The notes under the pieces were generated by a model, which saw nothing but the letters and a program-made list of their open reading frames with translations, was not told the DNA's origin and made no database searches. Shown here piece by piece: positions 7,761 through 16,454 of a stretch of 64,000 bases of DNA. Source of the stretch: Paenibacillus auburnensis (GTDB taxonomy: Bacteria > Bacillota > Bacilli > Paenibacillales > Paenibacillaceae). Location of the stretch: assembly GCF_927798115.1 (NCBI RefSeq), contig NZ_CAKMMG010000001.1:558001-622000 (forward strand), given 5' to 3'. The position numbers and the translations under genes are program-made. Position 1 is the stretch's first letter, and each line of letters begins with the position of its first letter.

Positions 7761-8516
7761 TTACTCCGGTGGCAGTATAGGACAGCTGCAGCAGTATCCA
7801 TGATCTGATCTGAGCTGATAGGCCAGACAGCAGGTGGCCTTAATAGATATAGTGTTGTATGGAGGGTTGCGGTCCGTTCTGAATCTGGGCAAGATGCGGA
7901 ACGGATTACGGGGAAGTCCGAATGCCTCCGGTTCGAGTTCCCAGGTCATAGCTTTGAATTGCTCGATGATAAGGTTGCGGGTGCTGTCACCTGTTGCGTT
8001 CAGGGCTTCCTCTTCCATATAGGTATATAGCTGATTATAAATTTGCTTCCATAGCATCACTGCTTTAGTTTGTGCGGCTTTGGCAAGAGCAAGAATAATC
8101 GGTCGAACATCATTCTTATAGAACAAACCAAGCTCATCTAGTAGTAATTTCCCAGAAACATGTTTGAGGCAGAAGCCGTCACGAATTTCATGGATATGGA
8201 AGGAGAATATGGGGAACCCCTCAGTGCGGATGAGCTGTACAGACATGTTACTCAGGCACAAGGAATGAGCCATCGGGTGTGCAGCCGTGAGCAGTGCATA
8301 TTTGGCTCCACAAATTCCGGCGTACCAGCTGCAAAAGATGGCGGCTGCTAAACGCTTGTCCTCTGTTCCGAGCATGGAAGCATAAGTTTCGAGTAAATAC
8401 TCAGCATTTGCAGGCAGGCTTAATTCGGTAAGTGAAAAAGTAACCACTGCATTCTCCGCAGCCTCCGGATAAATGAAAAATCTTTCTCCCAATTGTATGT
8501 CATCGGTTTCGCACAT
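7761..8516 (-). CDS. FhuF-like siderophore ferric reductase, 2Fe-2S type
   Basis: The start is the ATG at 8516, after AAAGGGG and 13 bases beyond the stop of the binding-protein gene. The 251-residue protein ends with TCCLAYQLRSDHGYCCSC, matching the C-terminal cysteine cluster (CC-x10/11-C-x2-C) that binds a 2Fe-2S centre in FhuF proteins. Such proteins act in the cytoplasm and reduce iron(III) in imported siderophores so that iron is released. The gene directly follows the siderophore-binding lipoprotein gene, which supports this role. Some related proteins are annotated as IucA/IucC C-terminal-domain proteins. Confidence 0.8.
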   Translation of the reverse strand: MCETDDIQLGERFFIYPEAAENAVVTFSLTELSLPANAEYLLETYASMLGTEDKRLAAAIFCSWYAGICGAKYALLTAAHPMAHSLCLSNMSVQLIRTEGFPIFSFHIHEIRDGFCLKHVSGKLLLDELGLFYKNDVRPIILALAKAAQTKAVMLWKQIYNQLYTYMEEEALNATGDSTRNLIIEQFKAMTWELEPEAFGLPRNPFRILPRFRTDRNPPYNTISIKATCCLAYQLRSDHGYCCSCPILPPE

Positions 8517-8529
8517 CCTTAAATCCCCT

Positions 8530-9489
8530 TTATTTCGAGTTACCCTCAAAGGCTTGAAGAACCGAATCAATCGCATAGCGGTTTGCCAGCGGAGACATGC
8601 CCACGTTAAACCAATCCTTGCCCGACATCAAATACACCTGATTCTTCTTGACTGCATTCATGTTCTTCCACAGAGGACTATCCAGCATATCTTTATAGGT
8701 TTGCTTAATCTCGGCATTGTCCTCATTATTCAGCTGAATAATAAGGTGGTCAGGATTATATTCGGGCAAATTCTCAAGTGAAATGGATAATGACGGATCT
8801 TTAGGTAAGTTCGGAATCGTCTCCAGACCAAGCGTGGTATGAATAAACTTTCCGCGATCGATCTGATCCCCGTAGAGGAGGAGACTGTTAGGCATAACCA
8901 TCATATACAACACGGTTTCGTTGCCAACCAGATCATCAAGCTTCCGCTTGGCTTCAGCTTCCTGGGCTGCAAGATCTTGAATGACCTTCTCTGCAATTTC
9001 CTTCTTGCCAAGGACTTCGCCAATATCCTTCAGTTCATCACGCCAGTCATCACGCTGTGGCAGCAGAACCGTCGGTGCGATCCCGGATAACTGATCATAG
9101 TCCTTGTCAGACCACCAGACGGGAGCAAGGATCAGATCTGGTTCAGCGGCCAATATCATTTCAAAATTCGGGGTTTCTGCAATGCCCATTTTAAGAGTAT
9201 CCTTGAGCGGTTCCCGCAGATAGGTTGGCAGATCCGTATGGTAATTCTGTACTGCTATTGGTGTAACGCCCAATGCCTGCAGAAACTCCGGATAAACTAC
9301 GGAGAGTCCGATGACTTTGGTTGGATTGGTAGGGATCTTAATCTCGCCTTTTTCACTTTTCACTACACGAAAGTCCGCTCCAGCTGTGGCGGCATTCTCG
9401 GCCTGTCCAGTGTTATTTGAGCAAGCTGCCATTACCAGTACCATCACAATAGCCATACAGAACGCCGTTCCTGTTCTTATCTGTTTCAT
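8530..9489 (-). CDS. Iron-siderophore ABC transporter binding lipoprotein
   Basis: The 319-residue protein has a lipoprotein signal ending in VMAAC near residue 23, then a TroA-like (Peripla_BP_2) domain. Typical features are KIPTNPTKVIGLS near the start, the long middle helix and the late DWFNVGMSPLANRYAID segment. It should bind ferric siderophore outside the membrane and hand it to an ABC permease. No permease or ATPase genes lie in the window, so it must use components encoded elsewhere. An AGGAGG site precedes the ATG. A long palindrome just upstream (9520-9547) is the likely control site. Confidence 0.85.
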   Translation of the reverse strand: MKQIRTGTAFCMAIVMVLVMAACSNNTGQAENAATAGADFRVVKSEKGEIKIPTNPTKVIGLSVVYPEFLQALGVTPIAVQNYHTDLPTYLREPLKDTLKMGIAETPNFEMILAAEPDLILAPVWWSDKDYDQLSGIAPTVLLPQRDDWRDELKDIGEVLGKKEIAEKVIQDLAAQEAEAKRKLDDLVGNETVLYMMVMPNSLLLYGDQIDRGKFIHTTLGLETIPNLPKDPSLSISLENLPEYNPDHLIIQLNNEDNAEIKQTYKDMLDSPLWKNMNAVKKNQVYLMSGKDWFNVGMSPLANRYAIDSVLQAFEGNSK

Positions 9490-9519
9490 TTATTATGTAA
9501 CCTCCTGATTTTCGATATC

Positions 9520-9547
9520 TTGATTCTCACTTGAGAGTGAGAATCAA
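9520..9547. promoter_or_regulatory. 28-bp palindrome upstream of the siderophore-binding protein gene
   Basis: Two perfect 12-base arms (TTGATTCTCACT and its complement) surround TGAG. On the minus strand it lies downstream of a possible -10 box TATACT (9561-9566), a place suited to repression. The arms contain TGAGAATCA, which resembles a half site of Fur boxes, but the two halves are arranged the other way round from the usual 7-1-7 Fur box. The Btr-like activator could also bind here. Confidence 0.6.
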
Positions 9548-9609
9548 TATCACTGTTAGGAGTATAAAACAATCTTTCAAATCCGACTATTGACAATCTC
9601 GCCAATATT

Positions 9610-11256
9610 TTATGTTCGATTACGCCAAAGAGATAACGCCAGGTCAAGAATCAACTCCTGTGTGAACGATGTATACTCTGTCCATGGGAAGGGAGGGAGA
9701 TGGTCAATACGCGAATATCCGGCGGGATCAGGATGCTTCCACGACTCCTTGCCCCGGAGTTCAGACCAGATGGCCTGCGAGTGGACATCCTCATCCACGA
9801 TCAACAGGAGCCTGTCTGCATCCACAGACCCGAGCTCTTCCAGCGTCAATGTCTGATGTCTAAGCTTGCGATTAACAACAGACGCCGGGAGCAGATGTAG
9901 ATCATCGTAGAGCACTTCACCCAAGCTTCGATTAGACAATACGGTAATCTTACGACCGGATATTCGGGCAATAAGAAGCTTGTCCTTAGTGAGTTCATGA
10001 TCTAAGTCTGCCCGGACAGCCTCGGCTTTGCGTTCATATTTGTCTAACCATACCGCCGTTTCCTTTGACTTGTTAAGGCATTTTCCGATGAATCTAAATT
10101 GCGTCCGCCAATCCATCGGGAGCCGGGACACGAGATAAGTGGGTGCAAGCGCTTGAAGCTGCTGATGTATGTCCGGACTTAGCGATTGCTCCAGCCCCAG
10201 AATAAAATCAGGTTGGAGGAGGCTGAGCTGCTGTATTCTGGTATTGTCATCTTGGGCAAGAGGGAGTACCGCACTAGGCTCATATTTACGGCGGTAATAA
10301 TCAGTCCAAGGATGGTCAGCCGGAGCTGCGCAGGGAATAATATTCAAGGTGAGCAGATCCCCAATCAGGCTGCCGTGGTAAGTAACAATTTTCAGCTTGG
10401 CGTTTCGCATGAATGTTGCCGGAGCTACACCGGTAATTTGCTTGAATTTGCGCCGGAAATAAGGGATGTCCTTATAACCGACGTAAGTTGCGATATCCTT
10501 CAATTCATAATTCGTTTGCGGCAGCATAAGGCTCCGGGCTTGTCTGATCCGATATTCGGTCAGGTATTCAATCGCGCTGATACCATATTTCTGCTTGAAC
10601 AGTCTAATGAAATGCCTTTCGCTGGTGCCAGCTTCGCTTGCCAGCAGACGGATGGAGAGCTCTTCGCGGTAGTGTTGCTCTATATATGTCTTGACCCGCT
10701 CCATCACAGTGTCTGTATCGCTTGGCTGGAGCTGGCTGACATCGTTCAGCAGACTATACAGCAGCTCATAGAATCCGCTCTGGGCATGCAGCCGCTTCAA
10801 GGGGTTTATGCTTTCCATGGAAGCGCCGATGGCCTCACAGTGTTTGCTGTAGGTTATAGTTGATGTAATCGCTGCTTCACCTTCCAAGGGGAAGGGGATA
10901 AGAAGCTCTGATGAGCTTGTCTGTCCCTGATGTTCAGGCAGATCAAGCTGACCAAATACATCAAACCGCAGAATGTACAATCTCTGGTCTCCTGAACCCT
11001 CTAGACGGGCTTCGATCAACTGCCCCGGCAGGCAAACAAACACAAATCCTGGTCTGAGTTCAGCGTATTTTCCATCTACTGTTATCCAACCCTGGCCAAA
11101 TATCGGAATCAGGAGCATATGCGATTCAAGAAATTGCAGCCGAAGCGACCACTCTTCTTTGGGATTATTGTTCTGCGTGATGCTTCGAAGCCTGAACCAC
11201 ATTTGGTCAATCTGTCCGAATCTTTCTGCAGGCGGTATGCCATCCTTACTGATCAT
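9610..11256 (-). CDS. Btr-like AraC-family regulator fused to a siderophore-binding domain
   Basis: The 548-residue protein has three parts. Residues about 30-150 are a cupin-like AraC sensor region. Residues about 190-285 hold two helix-turn-helix motifs (LSIRLLASEAGTSERHFIRL and LKDIATYVGYKDIPYFRRKF). Residues about 290-545 resemble periplasmic siderophore-binding proteins. Btr of Bacillus subtilis (about 530 residues) has this AraC-plus-binding-protein composition; it senses bacillibactin and activates siderophore uptake genes. Here the gene lies directly upstream of the binding-lipoprotein gene on the same strand, so the likely target is that gene and the FhuF-like gene. The start lacks a strong ribosome site. 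Confidence 0.82.
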   Translation of the reverse strand: MISKDGIPPAERFGQIDQMWFRLRSITQNNNPKEEWSLRLQFLESHMLLIPIFGQGWITVDGKYAELRPGFVFVCLPGQLIEARLEGSGDQRLYILRFDVFGQLDLPEHQGQTSSSELLIPFPLEGEAAITSTITYSKHCEAIGASMESINPLKRLHAQSGFYELLYSLLNDVSQLQPSDTDTVMERVKTYIEQHYREELSIRLLASEAGTSERHFIRLFKQKYGISAIEYLTEYRIRQARSLMLPQTNYELKDIATYVGYKDIPYFRRKFKQITGVAPATFMRNAKLKIVTYHGSLIGDLLTLNIIPCAAPADHPWTDYYRRKYEPSAVLPLAQDDNTRIQQLSLLQPDFILGLEQSLSPDIHQQLQALAPTYLVSRLPMDWRTQFRFIGKCLNKSKETAVWLDKYERKAEAVRADLDHELTKDKLLIARISGRKITVLSNRSLGEVLYDDLHLLPASVVNRKLRHQTLTLEELGSVDADRLLLIVDEDVHSQAIWSELRGKESWKHPDPAGYSRIDHLPPFPWTEYTSFTQELILDLALSLWRNRT

Positions 11257-11657
11257 TCATCGCCACCACTTTCCGTTATACAGCAACCCGCAAATACTTG
11301 CATCTGAGGCCGCGAGCCACTGGGATAAGATATCCTTTTCCCTGTTGAAGCCAACAATTCTCTGAACAGCCTGTTTGCTGTTTACCGATGAGAGATTCAT
11401 GCTGCACAAAACTTTCGATTCAAAATTTGTATTAAAAACGGGACGCTTATATTCTATTCGTATATTATACTGTGCGTTAGACGACTGTGGGGAGAAACTG
11501 GGGTGAGTGGGGAAGCTATGAAGGGAATGTTCGTATTATTGAATACATCGCCAAGCGGCGTAGATGCATTGGCGATGTATTATGTATGCCCCGAAGTTAA
11601 CACGGAGACAACGATTCGCTTCGAAAAATAGTTTCAGTTCAGATAATAGTTCAGTCT
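11257..11657. other. Intergenic region with one long hairpin
   Basis: No supported gene was found here. A 13-bp perfect inverted repeat (AATACATCGCCAA at 11542-11554, complement at 11569-11581) lies about 75 bases after the secA2-like stop but lacks a T-run on the minus strand. The AT-rich part near 11400-11480 probably holds minus-strand promoter elements for the AraC-type gene. Confidence 0.5.
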
Positions 11658-13934
11658 TCAATATTTGGACAGCTTGAACACCGGCTTCATAATCATACGG
11701 ATCCAATAAGCAAATACAGTCGTACCGGTCCATGAGCTTCGCTTATTCTGTAGGTACTGATCGTTAATAATATAAGTCCTGGTGGAGGCAGGGCTCTTTA
11801 AACCGAGCTTTTCCCACTCCGCCGGGTCATTCGAACCTCCGAGTCTTTCAAGCATTTTTTCCGACGCACTATTTACTTTAGCAGGAATTTGCTCGTAGGC
11901 TTCGGTGATTTGCGCATGAAATTCGTCAATCGGACTACGGCTGGCAAGGCTCTCCAAATGGATGCTCTCGCGTAGGTAAGAAATGAACGCAAGATGTTCA
12001 GCCCAGAACTCGTCGATATAAAAAAGCCTGACCCGCTGCTCCGAAGGACTCATCGGCTTCTCGCCTTTCAGAATTCGGAGCCGCTCCTCGTATAGAAGCC
12101 GCCTCTGATCCTCCACCATATCTGAATAGCAGTTCAATTCCTTATGGATATCGAAGTTTTGACCCATAACAATACGCTGAATACTTGTGATCTTATTGCT
12201 GAGTAATGGCTCTTCAAGAGCCTTATCCTGCTTTGGATCGCGAACCGCTTTATGGATGCCGAAGCGAAGCAGTAACTCGTCCTCCATGCTTACATAAAAA
12301 ACGGAAGCTCCCGGGTCGCCTTGACGGCCGGAACGCCCGCGCAACTGGTCGTCGATCCGCACGCTTTCGTTCACATGGGTGCCAATCACATATAACCCGC
12401 CCAGCTTAGCGACTACTTCTGCTTGTGCGGGGTCGCCTCCGCCGAGCCGGATGTCGACGCCGCGTCCCGCCATATTTGTAGACACTGTCACTGCACCGGT
12501 TTCTCCCGCTTTGGCGATGATGTTAGCTTCTTCCGCGTCGTTTTTCGCATTCAGAACATGGCAAGGTACACCGGCAGCCGCTAGCGCCTCAGCCAGTATG
12601 GCAGACTCTTCGACGCTTGACGTACCAATGAGAATTGGACGTTCCGTTCGATGGACGGATGAGATTTCTTGTACGAGTGCCTTAAGCTTGGCTTCTTTAT
12701 GGGTATAGATCCTATGCGGATAGTCGATCCGGATGTTTGGCCGGTTCGGCGGAATTTGCACGACCTGCAGCGCATAAACATCTTCGAAGTCTCTTGCGGA
12801 AGCATGTGCGGTAGCCGTCATTCCGCAAATCTGCGGATACAGGCTGATGAAGTGTTGAATGGTGATCGTCCCGAGGATTTTTCCGCTGGTTGTGGAGGAC
12901 AGCCCCTCTTTGGCCGTAAGCGCGGCTTGCAGCCCGTCCGGCAAATACCGGTTTTCCGCCACGCGGCCGGTGTATTCTTCAATCAGCTCAATTTTGCCGT
13001 CCCGGACGATATAATCGATGTTTTTCTTTAATAACGATTCCGCATGTAGTGCGCAATTTAATGACGTCAGCAAGTGACTGTTGTGACTATCATACAAATT
13101 GCCGCATCCCAGCAGCGATTCCGCTTTCTCAGCGCCTGCTTCATTCAAGTAAACGTTCCGCTGGAACTCATCGAAGTCGTAATGCTCTGCTTGCTTGAGC
13201 TGCCGGGCCACTTCTGCAAAACGAAAGCCGTCGCTCCTGGAAGAGGGTGAATCGCCGCTGATGACTAGCGGCACCCGCGCTTCGTCGAGAAGCAGCGAGT
13301 CCGCTTCGTCGACGATGACGTAGTGGAAAGGACGATGCACGGTATCGGCTTCGCTTAGTGCAATTGTGTCGCGCAAGTAATCGAATCCGGCTGCTTTAGC
13401 CGTAACATAGGTTATATCTTTGGCGTATGCTTCCCGTTTCTCGTACAGGCTCATACCTGCTTGAACCGAGTTTACCGTTAACCCGAGGAAACGATAGACC
13501 GGGCCCATCCATTCCGCATCCCGCTTAGCCAAATAATCGTTAAAAGTCAGCACATGAACGCCTTGGCCGGTCAGTGCATTTAGATATGCAGGCATAACAG
13601 CAGAGAGTGTTTTTCCTTCACCGGTATGCTGCTCGATCAAATTTCTCTCATGCAGAGCGATAGCAGCCATGATCTGGACATCGTAAGGCTGTAATCCGAG
13701 CTTTCTCTTTGCTGCCTCACAGACTAACGCATAAGCATCGATAAGCAGTTTGTCCAAAGGTGTACCTGACCGCGCTTCTTTTTGCAGCCGGAGAGATTCC
13801 GCTTGGAGCTGCTTGTCATCCCAGGCTCCCATATTCCGTTTCTTAATGAGCTCCGTTTTGTCCCGATAGACCTTTAGCTTATTCTGGTTATCGACGTTTT
13901 TGAATTTTTGCATGAACTTGACGGCTATATTCAT
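11658..13934 (-). CDS. SecA2-like preprotein translocase ATPase
   Basis: The 758-residue protein has the SecA motor fold: Walker A in QHTGEGKTLSAV (residues about 100-110), Walker B and DEAD-like box in VIVDEADSLLLDEAR, the motif TNMAGRGVDIRLGGGD in the second motor domain, and QLRGRSGRQGDPG. It is shorter than housekeeping SecA (about 835-840) and lacks the C-terminal zinc-binding CxC region, as in accessory SecA2 proteins. These drive export of a subset of proteins through SecYEG or SecY2. No secY2, asp or glycosylation genes lie nearby, so this is an orphan. The start at 13934 is preceded by AGGGGAG. Confidence 0.85.
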   Translation of the reverse strand: MNIAVKFMQKFKNVDNQNKLKVYRDKTELIKKRNMGAWDDKQLQAESLRLQKEARSGTPLDKLLIDAYALVCEAAKRKLGLQPYDVQIMAAIALHERNLIEQHTGEGKTLSAVMPAYLNALTGQGVHVLTFNDYLAKRDAEWMGPVYRFLGLTVNSVQAGMSLYEKREAYAKDITYVTAKAAGFDYLRDTIALSEADTVHRPFHYVIVDEADSLLLDEARVPLVISGDSPSSRSDGFRFAEVARQLKQAEHYDFDEFQRNVYLNEAGAEKAESLLGCGNLYDSHNSHLLTSLNCALHAESLLKKNIDYIVRDGKIELIEEYTGRVAENRYLPDGLQAALTAKEGLSSTTSGKILGTITIQHFISLYPQICGMTATAHASARDFEDVYALQVVQIPPNRPNIRIDYPHRIYTHKEAKLKALVQEISSVHRTERPILIGTSSVEESAILAEALAAAGVPCHVLNAKNDAEEANIIAKAGETGAVTVSTNMAGRGVDIRLGGGDPAQAEVVAKLGGLYVIGTHVNESVRIDDQLRGRSGRQGDPGASVFYVSMEDELLLRFGIHKAVRDPKQDKALEEPLLSNKITSIQRIVMGQNFDIHKELNCYSDMVEDQRRLLYEERLRILKGEKPMSPSEQRVRLFYIDEFWAEHLAFISYLRESIHLESLASRSPIDEFHAQITEAYEQIPAKVNSASEKMLERLGGSNDPAEWEKLGLKSPASTRTYIINDQYLQNKRSSWTGTTVFAYWIRMIMKPVFKLSKY

Positions 13935-14246
13935 ATTAATTTGATCTCCCCTCGGTAGATACGCTTAGTTCTGAATAATATTTGCGCTGATCTGTGCCTA
14001 ACCGTTTTAATAGAATCCGATGTGGCTAATCCGAAAGTGATTGACGTTTATGGTAAAACAAATGCAGCGTGCCGAGAAACTATGTGATTGAAAGGAATGG
14101 CGAACGCAGAGGAGTTTTCCAGTTATTGGTTGGGAATGATTGTAACTTATGTATTGTACAATGTAAATACTATATTGCATTCTTGGAAAGCTAAAATATT
14201 TATATAAGTATGGGATCAAATCCAACTTGGAGGCTGTTTCAGGTGT
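13935..14246. other. Intergenic region, no gene seen
   Basis: AT-rich sequence between the secA2-like gene and a terminator. It probably holds the secA2 promoter. An 84-residue frame on the minus strand begins inside the terminator and has no ribosome site, so it is not called. Confidence 0.5.
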
Positions 14247-14289
14247 ACAAAAAAGGAGCACTCCCTTACGGAGAATGCTCCTTTTTTGT
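14247..14289. terminator. Rho-independent terminator of the PilZ gene
   Basis: ACAAAAAAGGAGCA pairs with TGCTCCTTTTTTGT around a short inner loop. T-runs exist on both strands. It lies 6 bases beyond the PilZ stop codon. Confidence 0.85.
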
Positions 14290-14294
14290 ATCTC

Positions 14295-14672
14295 TCAACG
14301 AACCAATATTTTACCTTCACCAGCCAGTGTGCGCAGCATTTTTGGAAGGCGATCCTTGTCAGCTTCAGGAATGTCCAATTGAATGCCGTAGTGAAAGGTA
14401 TCAGATTCCTCCTTATACCATCGCAATGTTCCTTCTAAGTACATAGATTCTGAGGAGAGTGCCATATCCATGCCTATACGTACCAGGTTAGCTTCCGGAT
14501 TAATGTTCAAAGGAATCGATAAGCGGCATCCTGAACGGCTAATGTCATGCAGTTGGGCACTTACGGGTTTGGGGGGGACGGGGATTCCGTTAATGGTAAG
14601 AATATGTAGATCAAATGTAGCAGGTTCTTTTAGAGTGTAGCGAAAAGGTTCAGTTCTGCGGTTACTGTTCAT
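14295..14672 (-). CDS. PilZ domain protein (c-di-GMP receptor type)
   Basis: The start is the ATG at 14672, after GGAGGAG. The 125-residue product is a single PilZ domain. The second c-di-GMP motif (D/N)xSxxG is clear as DISRSG. The first is RRTEPFR, where the outer arginines are spaced by four residues instead of the usual three (RxxxR), so binding should be tested. A related protein sits at 26254-26628 with the same EPFRY and SRSGC signatures. Single-domain PilZ proteins usually control motility, export or biofilm through a partner. It is monocistronic. Confidence 0.82.
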   Translation of the reverse strand: MNSNRRTEPFRYTLKEPATFDLHILTINGIPVPPKPVSAQLHDISRSGCRLSIPLNINPEANLVRIGMDMALSSESMYLEGTLRWYKEESDTFHYGIQLDIPEADKDRLPKMLRTLAGEGKILVR

Positions 14673-14859
14673 ATGCTCCTCCATACTTTTCCATGTGTAC
14701 TTAAAATTTATCGACACGGAAGCAGGATTAATGAAGAGCTATAATCCCGTTGGTCTCAAGTTTAAGTCGTCATGCTACTGGCCGGCTGATTAGCACTTGG
14801 CATATTGCTTGGTAAAAAATGTCGTATATCTGACGAAAGGAAGAAATATCAAGAATCTA

Positions 14860-14889
14860 TTGACAATAACATAGTTATCCTATAGGATT
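14860..14889 (+). promoter_or_regulatory. Promoter with an operator over the -10 box (TetR gene)
   Basis: TTGACA (14860-14865) is a perfect -35 box; the -10 region lies in the perfect palindrome ATCCTATAGGAT (14878-14889). A palindrome over the -10 box just upstream of a TetR gene suggests autorepression. Confidence 0.55.
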
Positions 14890-14936
14890 TAAAAAAAGAC
14901 AACTGACTGACGAATCAATCGGGAGGGGGAGATGGA

Positions 14937-15569
14937 TTGCCTATAGATGAAAACAACGGAAACATAGACCGCAGAACTCAGCTGATGCAGATTGCTCTGG
15001 AGAAGTTTGCCAGGCTGGGATATCATCAGACGAAAATATCGGATATCGTTCAGGAAGCGGGTGTAGCGCAAGGAACCTTTTACTGGCACTTTAAGAGCAA
15101 GGAAGCAATTGCGCTGGAGATTATCGAAACGGGCGAGGAACAGCTGCTGCAAGTGATTGCCCAAGGGTATCGTCAAGATCCGGGAGATATAGCGGATATG
15201 GTAAAAGCATCAGAAGCACTGTTCCACCGGTTGTTCAATTTCGCCGCAGAGAACCGCCATCTTATGGAGATCCTCCTGATGGGAAATGGAGCCGATCAAA
15301 CGATAAGGAAGCGTATTTCGGCTACCCGGAATGCAATGGAGCAAGCTTTTCGCCGGAATATAGAAAGAGCGATAGAGCTGCAAATGCTCCCTGAGGGTAT
15401 AGAGGTTGAGCTACGCGCTGCTCTGTTGATGAGTATGTGTGACGGCTTGCTCTCACGCTGGTTATTTGGCTCCGAAGACATTCATTCTAAGGTTGCCGAT
15501 GCCTCGGCACAGCAATTAGCGAGTGAATTGGCCAGTTTCGAATTTTACGGATTGTTGGGAAAACAATAG
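14937..15569 (+). CDS. TetR-family transcriptional regulator
   Basis: The protein starts at TTG, 7 bases after GGGAGGGGG; the nearby ATG at 14932 is in another frame and stops at once. Of 210 residues, positions about 13-60 form the TetR helix-turn-helix (ISDIVQEAGVAQGTFYWHFK). The remainder is a helical ligand-binding domain of ordinary length. It precedes the ABC importer by 21 bases and so is probably its regulator and first gene of the operon. The inducer is unknown; sulfur-containing amino acids are an inference from the neighbours. Confidence 0.88.
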   Translation: MPIDENNGNIDRRTQLMQIALEKFARLGYHQTKISDIVQEAGVAQGTFYWHFKSKEAIALEIIETGEEQLLQVIAQGYRQDPGDIADMVKASEALFHRLFNFAAENRHLMEILLMGNGADQTIRKRISATRNAMEQAFRRNIERAIELQMLPEGIEVELRAALLMSMCDGLLSRWLFGSEDIHSKVADASAQQLASELASFEFYGLLGKQ

Positions 15570-15590
15570 ATAAAAGGGAGAGAAACAATA

Positions 15591-16412
15591 ATGATAAAAC
15601 GTAAATTAACTATGGTTACAATAACAGCTCTGGCTGTATTCGGTCTGGCACTAAGCGCTTGCGGAGGGAACTCAGATTCGGGAACTACGGCATCGAATGA
15701 ACTGGAACAAATTAAAAAAGCGGGCGTGATCAAGGTCGGTACCATGGGAACCTATCCGCCGTATACCTTTTTGAATGATAAGAAAGAAGTTGACGGTTTT
15801 GACCCTGATATCGCCAAGGAAATTGCCAAACGTCTTGGAGTAACAGCAGAATTCACGACTCAGGATTTCTCCGGGCTGATCCCAAGTCTGCAAGCGGAGA
15901 AATTCGACATCGTGATTAGCCAGGTTACGATTACTGATGAACGTAAGAAGCAAATTGATTTCACGGATTCTTACATCACCAACAATGTCAAAATCATCGT
16001 CAATACCAAAAATTCAGATATCACGAAGCTGGAAGACTTCAAAGGAAAAACGATTGGGGTGGGACTAGGAACGAACGATGAAACCTACCTGCGTACCGAA
16101 GTGCTGCCAAAAGTAGGTGATTTCACCATCAAGACGTATGATGATGTCATTACCTCACTGAAGGATCTGGATGCAGGACGGATTGATGCGACCATTAATA
16201 ATCTGTATGCCTTGAAACCGATTGTGGATGAGAATGGCTTCCAGATTAAAGCGGTGGGCGAACCGATCAAATCCGATATGGCGGGTGTAGCGCTTCGCCA
16301 GGATAATGCAGAGCTTCGGGATGCCATGAATAAAGCATTGGCAGATATGAAGGCAGACGGCACATATGACACTCTGTTTCAGAAATGGTTCAATGAGACA
16401 CCTGCAAAATAA
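15591..16412 (+). CDS. Amino-acid ABC importer, binding lipoprotein (cystine/polar type)
   Basis: The 273-residue protein carries a lipoprotein signal ending in ALSAC near residue 24, then an SBP_bac_3 domain with GVIKVGTMGTYPPYTF, the DGFDPDIAKEIAKRLG segment and ITDERKKQIDFTDSY. These are hallmarks of polar amino-acid binding proteins. The next genes encode the matching permease and ATPase. The neighbouring OsmC and rhodanese genes make cystine or another sulfur compound the best guess for the substrate (TcyA-like), which is an inference. An AAGGGAGAG site precedes the ATG. Confidence 0.88.
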   Translation: MIKRKLTMVTITALAVFGLALSACGGNSDSGTTASNELEQIKKAGVIKVGTMGTYPPYTFLNDKKEVDGFDPDIAKEIAKRLGVTAEFTTQDFSGLIPSLQAEKFDIVISQVTITDERKKQIDFTDSYITNNVKIIVNTKNSDITKLEDFKGKTIGVGLGTNDETYLRTEVLPKVGDFTIKTYDDVITSLKDLDAGRIDATINNLYALKPIVDENGFQIKAVGEPIKSDMAGVALRQDNAELRDAMNKALADMKADGTYDTLFQKWFNETPAK

Positions 16413-16454
16413 ATGTTGGAGTGTGCGCCCTATGGCGGGAAGGGGGTAGTATTT

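Noticed and set aside
9520..9547. Calling the 28-bp palindrome a Fur box
   Set aside because: Half sites look Fur-like but are arranged in the reverse order of a 7-1-7 box, so the binding protein is left open.
14007..14261. 84-residue minus-strand frame between the secA2-like gene and the PilZ gene
   Set aside because: It begins inside a terminator, lacks a ribosome site and is AT-driven.
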